Assembly: GCA_036675475.1 (NCBI GenBank)
Contig: JAKFEY010000043.1
Coordinates: 1-64,000, forward strand
DNA from: JALYRV01 sp036675475
GTDB lineage: Bacteria; Acidobacteriota; Vicinamibacteria; Vicinamibacterales; SCN-69-37
Reading direction: 5' to 3'
DNA length: 64,000 bases
Shown piece by piece: positions 54,458 through 63,014 of the stretch. Position 1 is the stretch's first letter. Each line of letters begins with the position of its first letter. The notes under the pieces were generated by a model. That model searched no databases, was not told where the DNA came from, and saw only the letters and a list, made by a program, of their open reading frames with translations. The translations under genes were made by a program, and so were the position numbers.

Positions 54458-56622
54458 CGCCTTCAGGCACTTCAGTACCTATGGAACCATTGCAACCCGC
54501 GCTGCCAGAGAGACTCTCCAGACTGAACGATCTCGCGTACGACTTGTGGTGGACGTGGAATCCGCTGGCGCGCGACGTCTTCAAGCGTCTCGACCATGCG
54601 CTGTGGCGGCAGACGGCGCACAACCCTGTGCTGATGCTGTTCCTCATGCCGCCGGAATCGCTCGAGCGCGCGGCGCACGACGAGCACTGGCTCGAGCTCT
54701 TCGATCGCGCGATCACGGCGTTCGACGCGGCGCGCAGCAATCGCGACACGCTCTGGACGTCGCGCATGGGCCACGACGCGACGCGCGTGATCGCGTACTT
54801 CTCGGCCGAATTCGCCCTGCACCAGTCGCTGCCGATCTATGCCGGCGGCCTGGGCGTGCTCGCCGGCGATCACTGCAAGGAAGCGAGCGACCTCGGGCTG
54901 CCGCTCGTGGGCGTCGGCTTCATGTATCCGCAGGGCTATTTCAAGCAGCGCATCTCGGCCGAAGGCTGGCAGCAGGAAGATTACGTGCGCCTTGACTGGA
55001 GCGACGCGCCGGTCGCGCCGGCCGTCACGCCGTCAGGCCATCCCTGCATCGTGGCCGTGCCGCTCGGCAATCGCACGGTGCTCGCGCAGGTGTGGCGCAT
55101 CCGCATGGGGCGCGTCACGCTGCTGCTGCTCGACACCGATCTCGAGGAGAACGCGCCGTGGGATCGCGAGCTGTCGGCGCGACTCTACGGCGGCGATCGC
55201 GAAACGCGCATCCAGCAGGAAGTGATGCTCGGCATCGGCGGCGTGCGCGTGCTGCGCGCCATGGGCTACGACCCGGCGGCGTGGCACCTCAACGAAGGGC
55301 ACGCGGCGTTCGTCGTGCTGCAGCGCATCCGCGAGCACATCGCGCAGGGACTGTCGTTCGAGCAGGCGCTCGCGGAAGTGCGGAAGACGACGGTGTTCAC
55401 CACGCACACGCCGGTGGCCGCGGGCCACGACGCGTTTCCCTTTCAGCTGGTTGAGCAGCATCTCGCCGGCTGCTGGGGCGATCTCGGCGAGCATCGCGAC
55501 GCCTTCCTCGCGCTCGGCATGTACGACAACGGCAGCGGTCCCCTTTTCAACATGACGGCCCTTGCGCTGCGGTCGGCCGGCTTCACCAACGCCGTGAGCA
55601 AGCTGCATCGCGACGTCACTGCCGACATGTGGGCGCCCATCTGGCCCGGGACGCCGGCCGAACAGCGGCCCGTGTCCGCCATCACCAACGGCGTGCACGT
55701 GCCGACATGGGTGTCGCCGCCGATGGCGGGCCTCTACGATCGCTTCCTCGGCCACGACTGGCGCGAGCGCACCAACGATCCCGCATTCTGGGATCGCGTC
55801 GCCGAGATGCCCGACGAGGAGCTGTGGGCCGCGCGGCAGCAGCTGCGCAACGACCTCTTCTCGTTCGTGCGCGAGCGCGCGCGCCTGCGCTGGGCCGGCG
55901 AGCAGGCCACGCCGCAGCGCGTGCTGGCGGCCGGCACGCTGTTCGATCCCAACGCGCTCACCATCGGCTTCGCGCGCCGCTTCACCGCCTACAAACGGCC
56001 CGAGCTGATCTTCCACGACGCCGAGCGCCTCGCGAAGATTCTCAATCAGGCGCGTAAGCCCGTGCAGATCGTCTTCGCCGGCAAGGCGCATCCGGCCGAC
56101 GAGATGGGCAAGCATCATCTGCACGCCATCTTCAAGCGCGCCATCGATCCGGTGTTCGGCGGCCGCGTCGCGTTCATCGACGATTACGACCTGCACGTCG
56201 CGCACTATCTCGTGGCGGGCGTGGACGTATGGCTCAACAACCCGCGCAAGCCGCTCGAGGCCAGCGGCACGTCGGGCATGAAGGCCGCCATCAACGGCGT
56301 GCCCCACATGAGCATCGGCGACGGCTGGTGGGCCGAGGGGTTCACGGGCTCGAACGGCTGGCTGATTGAAGGCATCACGGCGGATCCCTCGCACGAGGCC
56401 GTGGACGCGGCCGATGCCGCCGCCCTCTACACGCTGCTTGAAGGCGACGTCGTCCCCGCCTTCTACCAGCGCGATCGGCACGGCATCCCCACCCGCTGGC
56501 TCGACATCGTCCGCCAGTCAATCCGTACGGTGACGCCCCACTTCAGCGCGCGGCGGATGCTGATCGATTACGTGGAAAAGGCGTACGCGCCCGCGTACGA
56601 GGCGGCGAAGGTGGAACAGTAG
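54454..56622 (+). CDS. glgP: Alpha-glucan phosphorylase, short type
   Basis: The 722-residue protein belongs to the shorter alpha-glucan phosphorylases of GT35. It has the N-terminal LAYDLWWTWNPLARDVF, the active-site region YAGGLGVLAGDHCKEASDLG, HLNEGHAAFVVLQRI, THTPVAAGHDAF, and the PLP Lys610 in EASGTSGMKAAINGVPHMS. It releases glucose 1-phosphate from glycogen or maltodextrin in the cytoplasm. ATG 54454 overlaps the stop of the upstream gene as ATGA; ATG 54481 is the alternative. Confidence 0.95.
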   Translation: MTPSGTSVPMEPLQPALPERLSRLNDLAYDLWWTWNPLARDVFKRLDHALWRQTAHNPVLMLFLMPPESLERAAHDEHWLELFDRAITAFDAARSNRDTLWTSRMGHDATRVIAYFSAEFALHQSLPIYAGGLGVLAGDHCKEASDLGLPLVGVGFMYPQGYFKQRISAEGWQQEDYVRLDWSDAPVAPAVTPSGHPCIVAVPLGNRTVLAQVWRIRMGRVTLLLLDTDLEENAPWDRELSARLYGGDRETRIQQEVMLGIGGVRVLRAMGYDPAAWHLNEGHAAFVVLQRIREHIAQGLSFEQALAEVRKTTVFTTHTPVAAGHDAFPFQLVEQHLAGCWGDLGEHRDAFLALGMYDNGSGPLFNMTALALRSAGFTNAVSKLHRDVTADMWAPIWPGTPAEQRPVSAITNGVHVPTWVSPPMAGLYDRFLGHDWRERTNDPAFWDRVAEMPDEELWAARQQLRNDLFSFVRERARLRWAGEQATPQRVLAAGTLFDPNALTIGFARRFTAYKRPELIFHDAERLAKILNQARKPVQIVFAGKAHPADEMGKHHLHAIFKRAIDPVFGGRVAFIDDYDLHVAHYLVAGVDVWLNNPRKPLEASGTSGMKAAINGVPHMSIGDGWWAEGFTGSNGWLIEGITADPSHEAVDAADAAALYTLLEGDVVPAFYQRDRHGIPTRWLDIVRQSIRTVTPHFSARRMLIDYVEKAYAPAYEAAKVEQ

Positions 56623-56631
56623 GACGGCATA

Positions 56632-56637
56632 TATACT
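56632..56637 (+). promoter_or_regulatory. Probable -10 box (TATACT) of a leaderless promoter
   Basis: TATACT within CATATATACTGATCC ends 6 bases before ATG 56644, the ideal distance for transcription to start on the A of ATG. Confidence 0.48.
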
Positions 56638-56643
56638 GATCCA

Positions 56644-57102
56644 ATGTCTCGCAAGACTGCCGCCGAAGTCCGCTGCGCCCTGTGCACCGCGAAGGACGTG
56701 TCCGAGCCTCGCGGCGACGAGCGCTATTGCCGCGACTGCTGGGACAAGAAGATTGCCGTCGAGGACGTGGTGGCGCGGGAGTTCACGCTCAAGCGCTACA
56801 TCCGCGCGCACAGCGCCGAAAAGTACCTGATTTATCACTCAACGCAGAAGCGCCCCTGCGGCCAGCTGATCGTCGTCGACGACGGCTATGACCTGTTCCT
56901 GACGATGGTGCTGTATCCGGCGTTTGCGTGGGACGAGCCGGCGTATCACCTGGAAGGCGATCCGGAGCAGCGCACGTTCGCGGAGATTCTGGTGGACGTG
57001 GTGGCGGCCGACGTGATCGAGCCGTGGGGCGGCGGCAAATGGCACCTGGAAGTGTTCCGCTCGGCGGCCGACGACGCGGAGGACTGGAACGGCGAAATGT
57101 AA
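56644..57102 (+). CDS. Conserved-looking protein with a four-Cys zinc ribbon, function unknown
   Basis: The 152-residue soluble protein begins with a treble-clef-like Cys set: CALC at 11-14 and CRDC at 28-31. A helical basic segment (about 36-58) follows, then an alpha/beta region with QLIVVDDGYDLFLTMVLYPA and acidic tail residues. The Cys spacing suggests one bound zinc and a nucleic-acid or protein contact. No family is recognised. It is leaderless by promoter position, and its TAA opens a perfect REP-like palindrome. Confidence 0.72.
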   Translation: MSRKTAAEVRCALCTAKDVSEPRGDERYCRDCWDKKIAVEDVVAREFTLKRYIRAHSAEKYLIYHSTQKRPCGQLIVVDDGYDLFLTMVLYPAFAWDEPAYHLEGDPEQRTFAEILVDVVAADVIEPWGGGKWHLEVFRSAADDAEDWNGEM

Positions 57103-57167
57103 GGAAATGGGGACGGGTCTAATTTCCATCCGATTCAGGAGGAAATTAGACCCGTCCCCATTTCCTT
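57101..57167 (+). repeat. REP-like palindrome (GGGGACGGGTCT family), copy 2, perfect 27-bp arms
   Basis: The arms 57101-57127 and 57141-57167 are exact inverted copies across a 13-base loop. They share the core AAATGGGGACGGGTCTAATT with copy 1 at 9078-9127. The element joins two convergent genes: it begins in the TAA of the plus-strand gene and supplies the TAA stop (57146-57148) and the last codons of the minus-strand DUF4870 gene. It could act as a bidirectional terminator. Confidence 0.93.
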
Positions 57168-57517
57168 GCAATCTTCCCCACCACCGGCAGCTCGAACTCG
57201 TCGCCCTGCCAGGCGCGGACGATGCAGACGGCCCAGGCAACCATGCCGAGCACCCAGGCGCCGTAGGCGAGATACAACAGCACCTTGAACGCCGCCGCCG
57301 AGACGAACAGCGCGGCAAACGCGAAGACCCACAGCGTCAGCCCCAGCACCCAGATCGCGCCCAGCCCCACCAGCGCCTGCGCGGCGTGAAACTTCACGAA
57401 GCGGCTCTCGCGCTCCACCAGAAAGAACAACAGCCCGCTCAGCCACCAGGCGAGGTACGACAGGGCGGCGGCGGTGTTGGGCGGCAGTCCGGTGCTGCTG
57501 GTCTCGGGCTTCGTCAC
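57146..57517 (-). CDS. DUF4870 family membrane protein
   Basis: GTG 57517 is preferred, 4 bases after the stop of the upstream VWA gene; the longer frame to 57562 would overlap that gene with a basic leader. The 123-residue product has three or four transmembrane segments. It shows the DUF4870/Tic20-like features PPNTAAALSYLAWWLSG, the loop ERESRFVKFHAAQALVG, and a C-terminal segment ending in VGKIARKWGRV. Its function is unknown. The final codons and stop are provided by the REP palindrome, so the original C-terminus may have been replaced. Confidence 0.85.
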   Translation of the reverse strand: MTKPETSSTGLPPNTAAALSYLAWWLSGLLFFLVERESRFVKFHAAQALVGLGAIWVLGLTLWVFAFAALFVSAAAFKVLLYLAYGAWVLGMVAWAVCIVRAWQGDEFELPVVGKIARKWGRV

Positions 57518-57521
57518 CCGT

Positions 57522-59588
57522 TTACGATATCGCGAATGGGATGGCGCGCGTGGCCGTCGCATTTCCGGACGCCCGCGATCGCGCCGTCAGCGTGAGCACG
57601 TAGTCGCCCGGCGGCAGATCCTTCAACGGGATGTCGACGCGGAACCCGAAGCCGCCGGTGCCCCCGCCGAGCTCCGAGCTCGAGTGGTCTTCGCTGACCG
57701 TGAACACGACGTTGCCGGTGTCGTCGCGAACATCAGCGGTGAGATCCACCGCGTGCGGCGCGCGGGCGTCGTTGTCGTACGCCTCGGCATAGAGCGCGAG
57801 CGTATCGCCCGCCGGAAACGCCCGGACGGCCGACGGCATGAGCGGGATCAGCTTCGAGGTCTCGGCATCGGCGGGGCGCGTGACGATGGCCGCCGCCGAC
57901 ACGGATGTCAGCGACACGCCGCTCCACACGAGGTGTTCATCGAAAAAGTCGGGCACCACCAGGTCGGCAAAGACACTGCCCCGCCGCGCCGCGTTCTTGG
58001 TCTGGCCGCCAACCCTCACCTGATACCGGCCCGGCTTCACGGCGACCGGAACGATCGCGCGAAAGCCGCGCTGCTCCACGCGCGCGCGCGTGTCGGGACG
58101 CACGCGCATTTCGATCTTCTGCGACCCGCTGGCCACGACGGTCGCGGCTGGATCGATCACGTGCCAGGCGACCTCGAGGTCCTCGGCATCGACGCCGTTC
58201 ACGGTCTCGAACCGGAAGACGTCGCCGGGCAGATCCAGCGTCATCAGCACGGTGGACTCCTCCGGCGTGCGTTTGAATACGGGCAAGCCGACGCGCATCG
58301 GCAGCCCCGCCGCGGGCACCGCGGCCTTGAGCATCTCCGACAACTCATTGACGGGCGCCGGCCGCGCGTCTGTCGCGTCGGCCTTCTTCAGGGCGTGATA
58401 GCCGGCGCGCGCGCGCACCTGCAGGCCCGGGCGCTTCGCGCGCACCGTCAGCCGGTGAAATTTGCCGTCGCGATCGGTCGATGGATAGAAGCCGAGCAGA
58501 TAGTACGTGCTGTTCTCGCGCAGGATGCGCGCGAACCCCTGGGCAAAACTGTTGGTGTTGACAATCGCGAGGCCGCCGGTTTGATCGGCCAGCGCGCGCA
58601 GAGTGCCTTGCTTCCGCATGCGCTCGCGGGCGAGCGCCTGCGAGTCGGCGCCGGGCCCCTGGCTTCCGCCCTGCATGGCGGCGCTCATGCCCGCCGCCGC
58701 CAGGCCGTCGGCGTCGATCGTGTAGATGTGCACGTTGGCGCGCGTGGCGGCGGCGATGGCCTCGAGCATCGCGGCCCGCACGTCCATCATCTCGTGGGTG
58801 TTGCCTTGCCGCGAGAGATCGAACACGCTGCCGAACGAATCGTTGTCGACGTCGGCGCCCTCGCTGAACAGCAGCAGCGCCTTGCGGCGGCCGCTGAACG
58901 ACCCCATGTAGCTCGCAAGGTTTCGCAACGTGAGAAACGCGCCGCGCGTCCTCACAAGGCGCTCCCGCGCGTCGAAATCGCGCCCCGGATCGCCGGCCTC
59001 GGGCGTCCCGGCACGGCGCATGTTGTCTTCCATGCGGTTCTCGACGGCTGACGTGAGGCCGCTGCCCATGAACTTGTCGATGGCCGCCAGCACCAGCGTC
59101 CGGTTGGACGTGAAATCCTGACTGGCGTCGGCGCGTCCGCTCGTATGCAGCACGGCGGCAAGGTCATTCGAGCCGACGTACCGCTCCACGAACTCGCGCG
59201 CGCGGCGGCGCACCTGAATCACGCCGAGCGGCGCGGTGTGCAGATCATCGAGGACGATCAGATAGACGCGGCCGTGGGCCGCGCGCTCGTTCGACGCGAC
59301 GTCGGGATGCACGGCCGTCTCCGAATAGAGCATGCGATCGGCACGCTCGATCGGCACGTTGATCTCATGAAACGCCTCGATCGTCTGCGGCTTGCCCGCG
59401 TCGAGCAGCTCGAAATCGTCCGCCGTCAGTCCGGGCACGAAATTGCCTTGCGCGTCGGTGACGATGACGTCGACTTCGACGTAGTTGATTTCAGAGCGGA
59501 ACGTGGCCTGCGGCCGCGTCGCGATCTGGGCCGAGACGAGCGCTCCGCAGGCCAGGACGGCCGCGGCGAGCATGGCGGTGGCGCGCAT
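57522..59588 (-). CDS. Secreted VWA-domain protein, acidobacterial VWFA-related family (copy 1)
   Basis: ATG 59588, with AAGG 5 bases upstream, is preferred to GTG 59594. The 688-residue product has a signal peptide, then the family start EINYVEVDVIVTDAQGNFV and LTADDFELLDAGKPQTIEAF. A von Willebrand A domain follows (about 85-370), containing YLIVLDDLHTAP, KALLLFSEGADVD and YTIDADGLAA. Beta-rich C-terminal regions end near PLKDLPPGDYVLTLTARS. The MIDAS motif reads DDLHT rather than DxSxS, as is usual in this family. Such proteins are abundant in Acidobacteriota and probably mediate surface interactions. A close paralog lies immediately upstream. Confidence 0.92.
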   Translation of the reverse strand: MRATAMLAAAVLACGALVSAQIATRPQATFRSEINYVEVDVIVTDAQGNFVPGLTADDFELLDAGKPQTIEAFHEINVPIERADRMLYSETAVHPDVASNERAAHGRVYLIVLDDLHTAPLGVIQVRRRAREFVERYVGSNDLAAVLHTSGRADASQDFTSNRTLVLAAIDKFMGSGLTSAVENRMEDNMRRAGTPEAGDPGRDFDARERLVRTRGAFLTLRNLASYMGSFSGRRKALLLFSEGADVDNDSFGSVFDLSRQGNTHEMMDVRAAMLEAIAAATRANVHIYTIDADGLAAAGMSAAMQGGSQGPGADSQALARERMRKQGTLRALADQTGGLAIVNTNSFAQGFARILRENSTYYLLGFYPSTDRDGKFHRLTVRAKRPGLQVRARAGYHALKKADATDARPAPVNELSEMLKAAVPAAGLPMRVGLPVFKRTPEESTVLMTLDLPGDVFRFETVNGVDAEDLEVAWHVIDPAATVVASGSQKIEMRVRPDTRARVEQRGFRAIVPVAVKPGRYQVRVGGQTKNAARRGSVFADLVVPDFFDEHLVWSGVSLTSVSAAAIVTRPADAETSKLIPLMPSAVRAFPAGDTLALYAEAYDNDARAPHAVDLTADVRDDTGNVVFTVSEDHSSSELGGGTGGFGFRVDIPLKDLPPGDYVLTLTARSRASGNATATRAIPFAIS

Positions 59589-59610
59589 GCCCACCTTGTA
59601 ACACGGCCGC

Positions 59611-61665
59611 CTAGGAGATCGTGAATGGGATCTCCTGCACCGCGATGGCGTTGCCCCCCGCGCGCGAGCGCGCCGTCAGCGTCAGCACGTACCGCCCCTG
59701 AGGGAGGCCCTCGAGGGGGACCTCGAGGTGCAGGGCGTGCCCGCGGCCCGCGGGCACACCGGCACTCGACCGCTCCTCGGATGTCGAAAACACGGACTTG
59801 CCGGTCTCGTCGCGCACCGACACCGTCAGATCCACCACGTGCGCCGCGCGCCGGTCGTTGTCGTACGCCTCCGCATAGAGCGCGAGCGTGTCACCGGCGG
59901 CAAACGTGCGCATGGCCGACGGCATCAGCGGAATCAGCGTGCCGGTGTCCGCGTCGGCGGGACGTGTGGGTACCGCCGCGGCCGCCGCCGACGTGAGCGA
60001 CACGCCGCTCCATACGAGCCGCTCGCGCGGCAGATCCGGCACCACGAGATCGAAGAAGACACTGCCGCGCCGCGCCGCGTTCTTCAGCTGCGCCGCGACG
60101 CGCACCTGATAGCGGCCCGGCTCGACGGCCAGCGGAAATACGGCACGGAAGCCGCGCGCCTGCACGAGGTCGCGCGTGGCCTGCGACAGGCGCATCTCGA
60201 AATCGTGCGCGTCGCCGCTCACCACCTTCGCGTCATCGTCGATCAGCTGATACGCGATATGCGCGTCTTCCACGAAACCGCCGCCTTCCGGCTCGAATCG
60301 AAACACGTCGGGCGCCAGTTCCACGGCCAGGAGCGCCGTCGCCTTGTCTCCGTCGCGACGGAACACGGGTGCGGCCACACGCATCGGCAAGCCGCCGTCG
60401 GACAAGGGGGCGCTGAGCAGGTCGGCGAGCGGCGCCCGCGGCGTGGGCTTGCTGCGCGCGCTGTCCACTCGCGCAGCGTGATAGCCGGGCCGCGCCCGTA
60501 CTTCCAGGCCGGGCCGCTTGACCTTCACCTGCAGCCCGTGGAATTTGCCGTCGCGCGGCGCCGTCGAGGAAAACCCGAGCAGGTAATACGCGCTGTTGTC
60601 GCGCTGGATGCGGGCGAAGCCGGCCGTGATGTTGTTGGTGTCGACGACGGCGGTACCGCCGGTCTGCTGCGACACCACGCGCAGCATCGCTTCGGCGCTG
60701 TTGCGTTCGGCCGCAAGCGCTTCGGTTGTCAGCCCCTCCGCCTCGGCGCGCTCGTTGAACGGCATCGTCGCGTCCGCGGCGCTGACCACACCGGTCGTCA
60801 TGCCGCCTGTGTCGACGGCGTAGACGTGCACATTGGCGCGAGTCGCCGCGGCAATCGCGCCGATCATCGTGCCGCGCGTGTCGTTGGCGTCGACGGCGCT
60901 GTCGGGCAGCGCGAGATCGCCGGTGGCGCTGACGCCTTCGCTGAACAGCAGCAGCGCCTTGCGCCGGCCCGTGATGGAGGCGAGATTGGCCGACAGCTGC
61001 TCGATGGTCGAATACACCGCGCGGGCGCGCGACACACGCTCGCCGCCGTCCAGATCGCGGCCGGGCGCAGCCGCCTGGTTCGTGCCGCGCCGGTTTTCCA
61101 TGTCCTGAATGCGATTGCGCACGGCCGACTGGAGGCCGCTGCCAATGAAGCTGTCGATCGCCTCGAGCAGCAGCGCGCGATTGGCGGTGAAGTCCTGCGC
61201 GCGGCCCGGGCGGCTGACCTGGACGACGGCCGCCAGATCGTTGGCGGCCAGGTACTTCGTCACGAACTCCCTGGCGCGCCGCTGCACCTCGTTGCTGCGC
61301 CACGGCGCCGTGTGGAAGTCGTCGAGCACGATCACGAAGAGGCGCCCGTCGCTCAGGCCTTCGTTCGAGGCCACGTCCTGGACGACCGGCGGGCCTCCGA
61401 TGATCGGCTGATCGGCGCGCGCCAGCGGCACGTTGATTTCGTGGAACGCCTCAATCGTCTGCGGCTTGCCCGCGTCGAACACTTCGAAATCGGCGGCCGT
61501 CAGCCCCGGCACGAAGTTGCCCGCCGCGTCGGTGACGATGACGTCGACTTCGACGTAGTTCACCTCCGCGCGGAAGGTGACCTGCGGCCGGGCGCCGGCC
61601 TGCGCCGACACGACCGCCACGCCCGCGGCCAGCAGGGCCGCGGCGAGCGCCGCTTTGTTTCGCAT
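59611..61665 (-). CDS. Secreted VWA-domain protein, acidobacterial VWFA-related family (copy 2)
   Basis: From ATG 61665 the product has 684 residues, the same length and domain order as the next gene downstream. It shares long near-identical stretches such as VNYVEVDVIVTDAAGNFVPG, FVIVLDDFHTAPW, RKALLLFSEGVS, GVSLTSAAAAAVPTRPADAD and ALYAEAYDNDRRAAHVVDLT. Tandem duplication is evident. The two copies differ most in the linker after the VWA domain (about 230-330) and in the Thr/Ala-rich middle, so they may bind different partners. The upstream gap to the divergent M24 gene holds a hairpin repeat. Confidence 0.92.
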   Translation of the reverse strand: MRNKAALAAALLAAGVAVVSAQAGARPQVTFRAEVNYVEVDVIVTDAAGNFVPGLTAADFEVFDAGKPQTIEAFHEINVPLARADQPIIGGPPVVQDVASNEGLSDGRLFVIVLDDFHTAPWRSNEVQRRAREFVTKYLAANDLAAVVQVSRPGRAQDFTANRALLLEAIDSFIGSGLQSAVRNRIQDMENRRGTNQAAAPGRDLDGGERVSRARAVYSTIEQLSANLASITGRRKALLLFSEGVSATGDLALPDSAVDANDTRGTMIGAIAAATRANVHVYAVDTGGMTTGVVSAADATMPFNERAEAEGLTTEALAAERNSAEAMLRVVSQQTGGTAVVDTNNITAGFARIQRDNSAYYLLGFSSTAPRDGKFHGLQVKVKRPGLEVRARPGYHAARVDSARSKPTPRAPLADLLSAPLSDGGLPMRVAAPVFRRDGDKATALLAVELAPDVFRFEPEGGGFVEDAHIAYQLIDDDAKVVSGDAHDFEMRLSQATRDLVQARGFRAVFPLAVEPGRYQVRVAAQLKNAARRGSVFFDLVVPDLPRERLVWSGVSLTSAAAAAVPTRPADADTGTLIPLMPSAMRTFAAGDTLALYAEAYDNDRRAAHVVDLTVSVRDETGKSVFSTSEERSSAGVPAGRGHALHLEVPLEGLPQGRYVLTLTARSRAGGNAIAVQEIPFTIS

Positions 61666-61683
61666 GACACCGAATCTAGCACG

Positions 61684-61800
61684 GTAGCTGGTCACCGGTA
61701 ACCGGTTGTCAGCGCGAGCCGAAGGCGACAACGCGCCTCCGGCTGAACATGTCAGCCTTGTCACCGCCAGCCGGCTATCGGCAACCGCCAGCCGATCTCC
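61684..61800 (+). repeat. Degenerate inverted arms around an ACAACG-loop hairpin, copy 2
   Basis: The hairpin AGCCGAAGGCG (61717-61727), loop ACAACG, CGCCTCCGGCT (61734-61744) has one mismatch. Its loop and outer stem match 22063-22090, but the inner stem differs on both sides. The flanks (AGCTGGTCACCGGTAACCGG on the left, CCAGCCGG and CCGCCAGCC on the right) run in opposite orientation. It lies between divergent genes with no T run, so it is not a terminator here. Confidence 0.68.
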
Positions 61801-61813
61801 AGCGTCGTAACGC

Positions 61814-61819
61814 TATACT
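61814..61819 (+). promoter_or_regulatory. Probable -10 box (TATACT) of a leaderless promoter for the M24 peptidase
   Basis: TATACT ends 7 bases before ATG 61827 (sequence CTCAAAATG), with no ribosome binding site between. Confidence 0.48.
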
Positions 61820-61826
61820 CCTCAAA

Positions 61827-63008
61827 ATGGGCCTCGACATTAAAGGGATACAGAAAGCACTCACACGCGACGGCATCGACGGCTGGCTGCTGTACGACTT
61901 TCACGGCTCGAATCCGATTGCGGGCCGCATCACGGGCCTCGACCGCGCCGGGAAGATGACCACGCGGCGCTGGTATTACCTGATTCCGAAGGAGGGCGAG
62001 CCGCGCGCCCTCGTGCACGCGATCGAGAGCCACAATCTCGACTCCCTGCCGGGCTCCAAGACCATTTACGGGCAGCGCCGGCTGCTCGAATCGGGGCTCA
62101 CCGAGATCCTGAAGGGCGTCACACGCGTCGCAATGGAATACTCGCCCGAGTGCGCGATTCCGTACGTCTCGCGCGTGGACGCCGGCACCATCGAGCTCGT
62201 CCGGCGGCTGGGCGCCGACGTCGTGTCGTCAGGCGATCTGATCCAGGAGTTCGAAGCGGTCTGGGACGCGGCCGCGATTGCGACGCATCGCGAAGCCTCC
62301 GACAAGCTCTACCGCGTCAAGGATCAGGCGTTCGCGATGGTCAAAGAGCGCCTGGCGCGCGGCGAGCGCACGACGGAATACGACGTGCAACGGGCGATGC
62401 TCGGGTGGTTCAAGGACGAGGGGCTGGTCGCGGCCGACGAGCCGAACGTGTCGGCGCAGGAAAACGCCGGCGACTCGCACTATCAGCCGAGTGCGACGAA
62501 GCACCGGCAGATCAATCCGGAGGAAATCCTCCTGATCGATCTCTGGGGCAAGCTCGACAAGCCGGGTGCGGTGTATGCGGACATCACGTGGGTCGCGTAC
62601 ACGGGCAAGACGGTGCCGGAGCCCTACGCGAAGGCGTTTCAGGCCATCGTCGACGGCCGCGACGCGGCCATCGCGCTGGTGCAGACGGCGGTTCGCGACG
62701 GCCGCGACCTTCGCGGCTTCGAGGTGGATCGCGCGTGCCGCGACGTGATCGAGCGTGCCGGCTACGGCGATAAATTCGTGCACCGCACGGGCCACAGCCT
62801 GGGCGAACAGGTGCACGGCAACGGCGTCCACATGGACGATTACGAGACGCACGACGACCGCAAGCTGATTCCGGGCACCGGCTTCACCATCGAGCCGGGC
62901 GTCTACACCGACACGTTCGGGTTGCGCACCGAAATCAACATGGTCGCCGGCGAGCGCGAGGCCACCGTGACGGGCCCGTGCCAGACATCAATACTGACGC
63001 TGGGATAA
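61827..63008 (+). CDS. M24-family metallopeptidase (Xaa-Pro aminopeptidase-like)
   Basis: The 393-residue protein has an N-terminal creatinase-like domain (about 1-150) and a pita-bread catalytic domain. Its metal ligands are visible in order: Asp in LIDLWGKL, Asp in YADITWVAY, His in VHRTGHSLGEQVHG, Glu in FTIEPGVYTD and Glu in LRTEINMV. There is no signal peptide, so it should be cytoplasmic and release N-terminal residues before Pro. ATG 61827 is supported by a TATACT box 7 bases upstream. The frame remains open to 61749, but that part is repeat DNA. An HtrA-type protease gene follows after 6 bases. Confidence 0.92.
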   Translation: MGLDIKGIQKALTRDGIDGWLLYDFHGSNPIAGRITGLDRAGKMTTRRWYYLIPKEGEPRALVHAIESHNLDSLPGSKTIYGQRRLLESGLTEILKGVTRVAMEYSPECAIPYVSRVDAGTIELVRRLGADVVSSGDLIQEFEAVWDAAAIATHREASDKLYRVKDQAFAMVKERLARGERTTEYDVQRAMLGWFKDEGLVAADEPNVSAQENAGDSHYQPSATKHRQINPEEILLIDLWGKLDKPGAVYADITWVAYTGKTVPEPYAKAFQAIVDGRDAAIALVQTAVRDGRDLRGFEVDRACRDVIERAGYGDKFVHRTGHSLGEQVHGNGVHMDDYETHDDRKLIPGTGFTIEPGVYTDTFGLRTEINMVAGEREATVTGPCQTSILTLG

Positions 63009-63014
63009 CGAACT

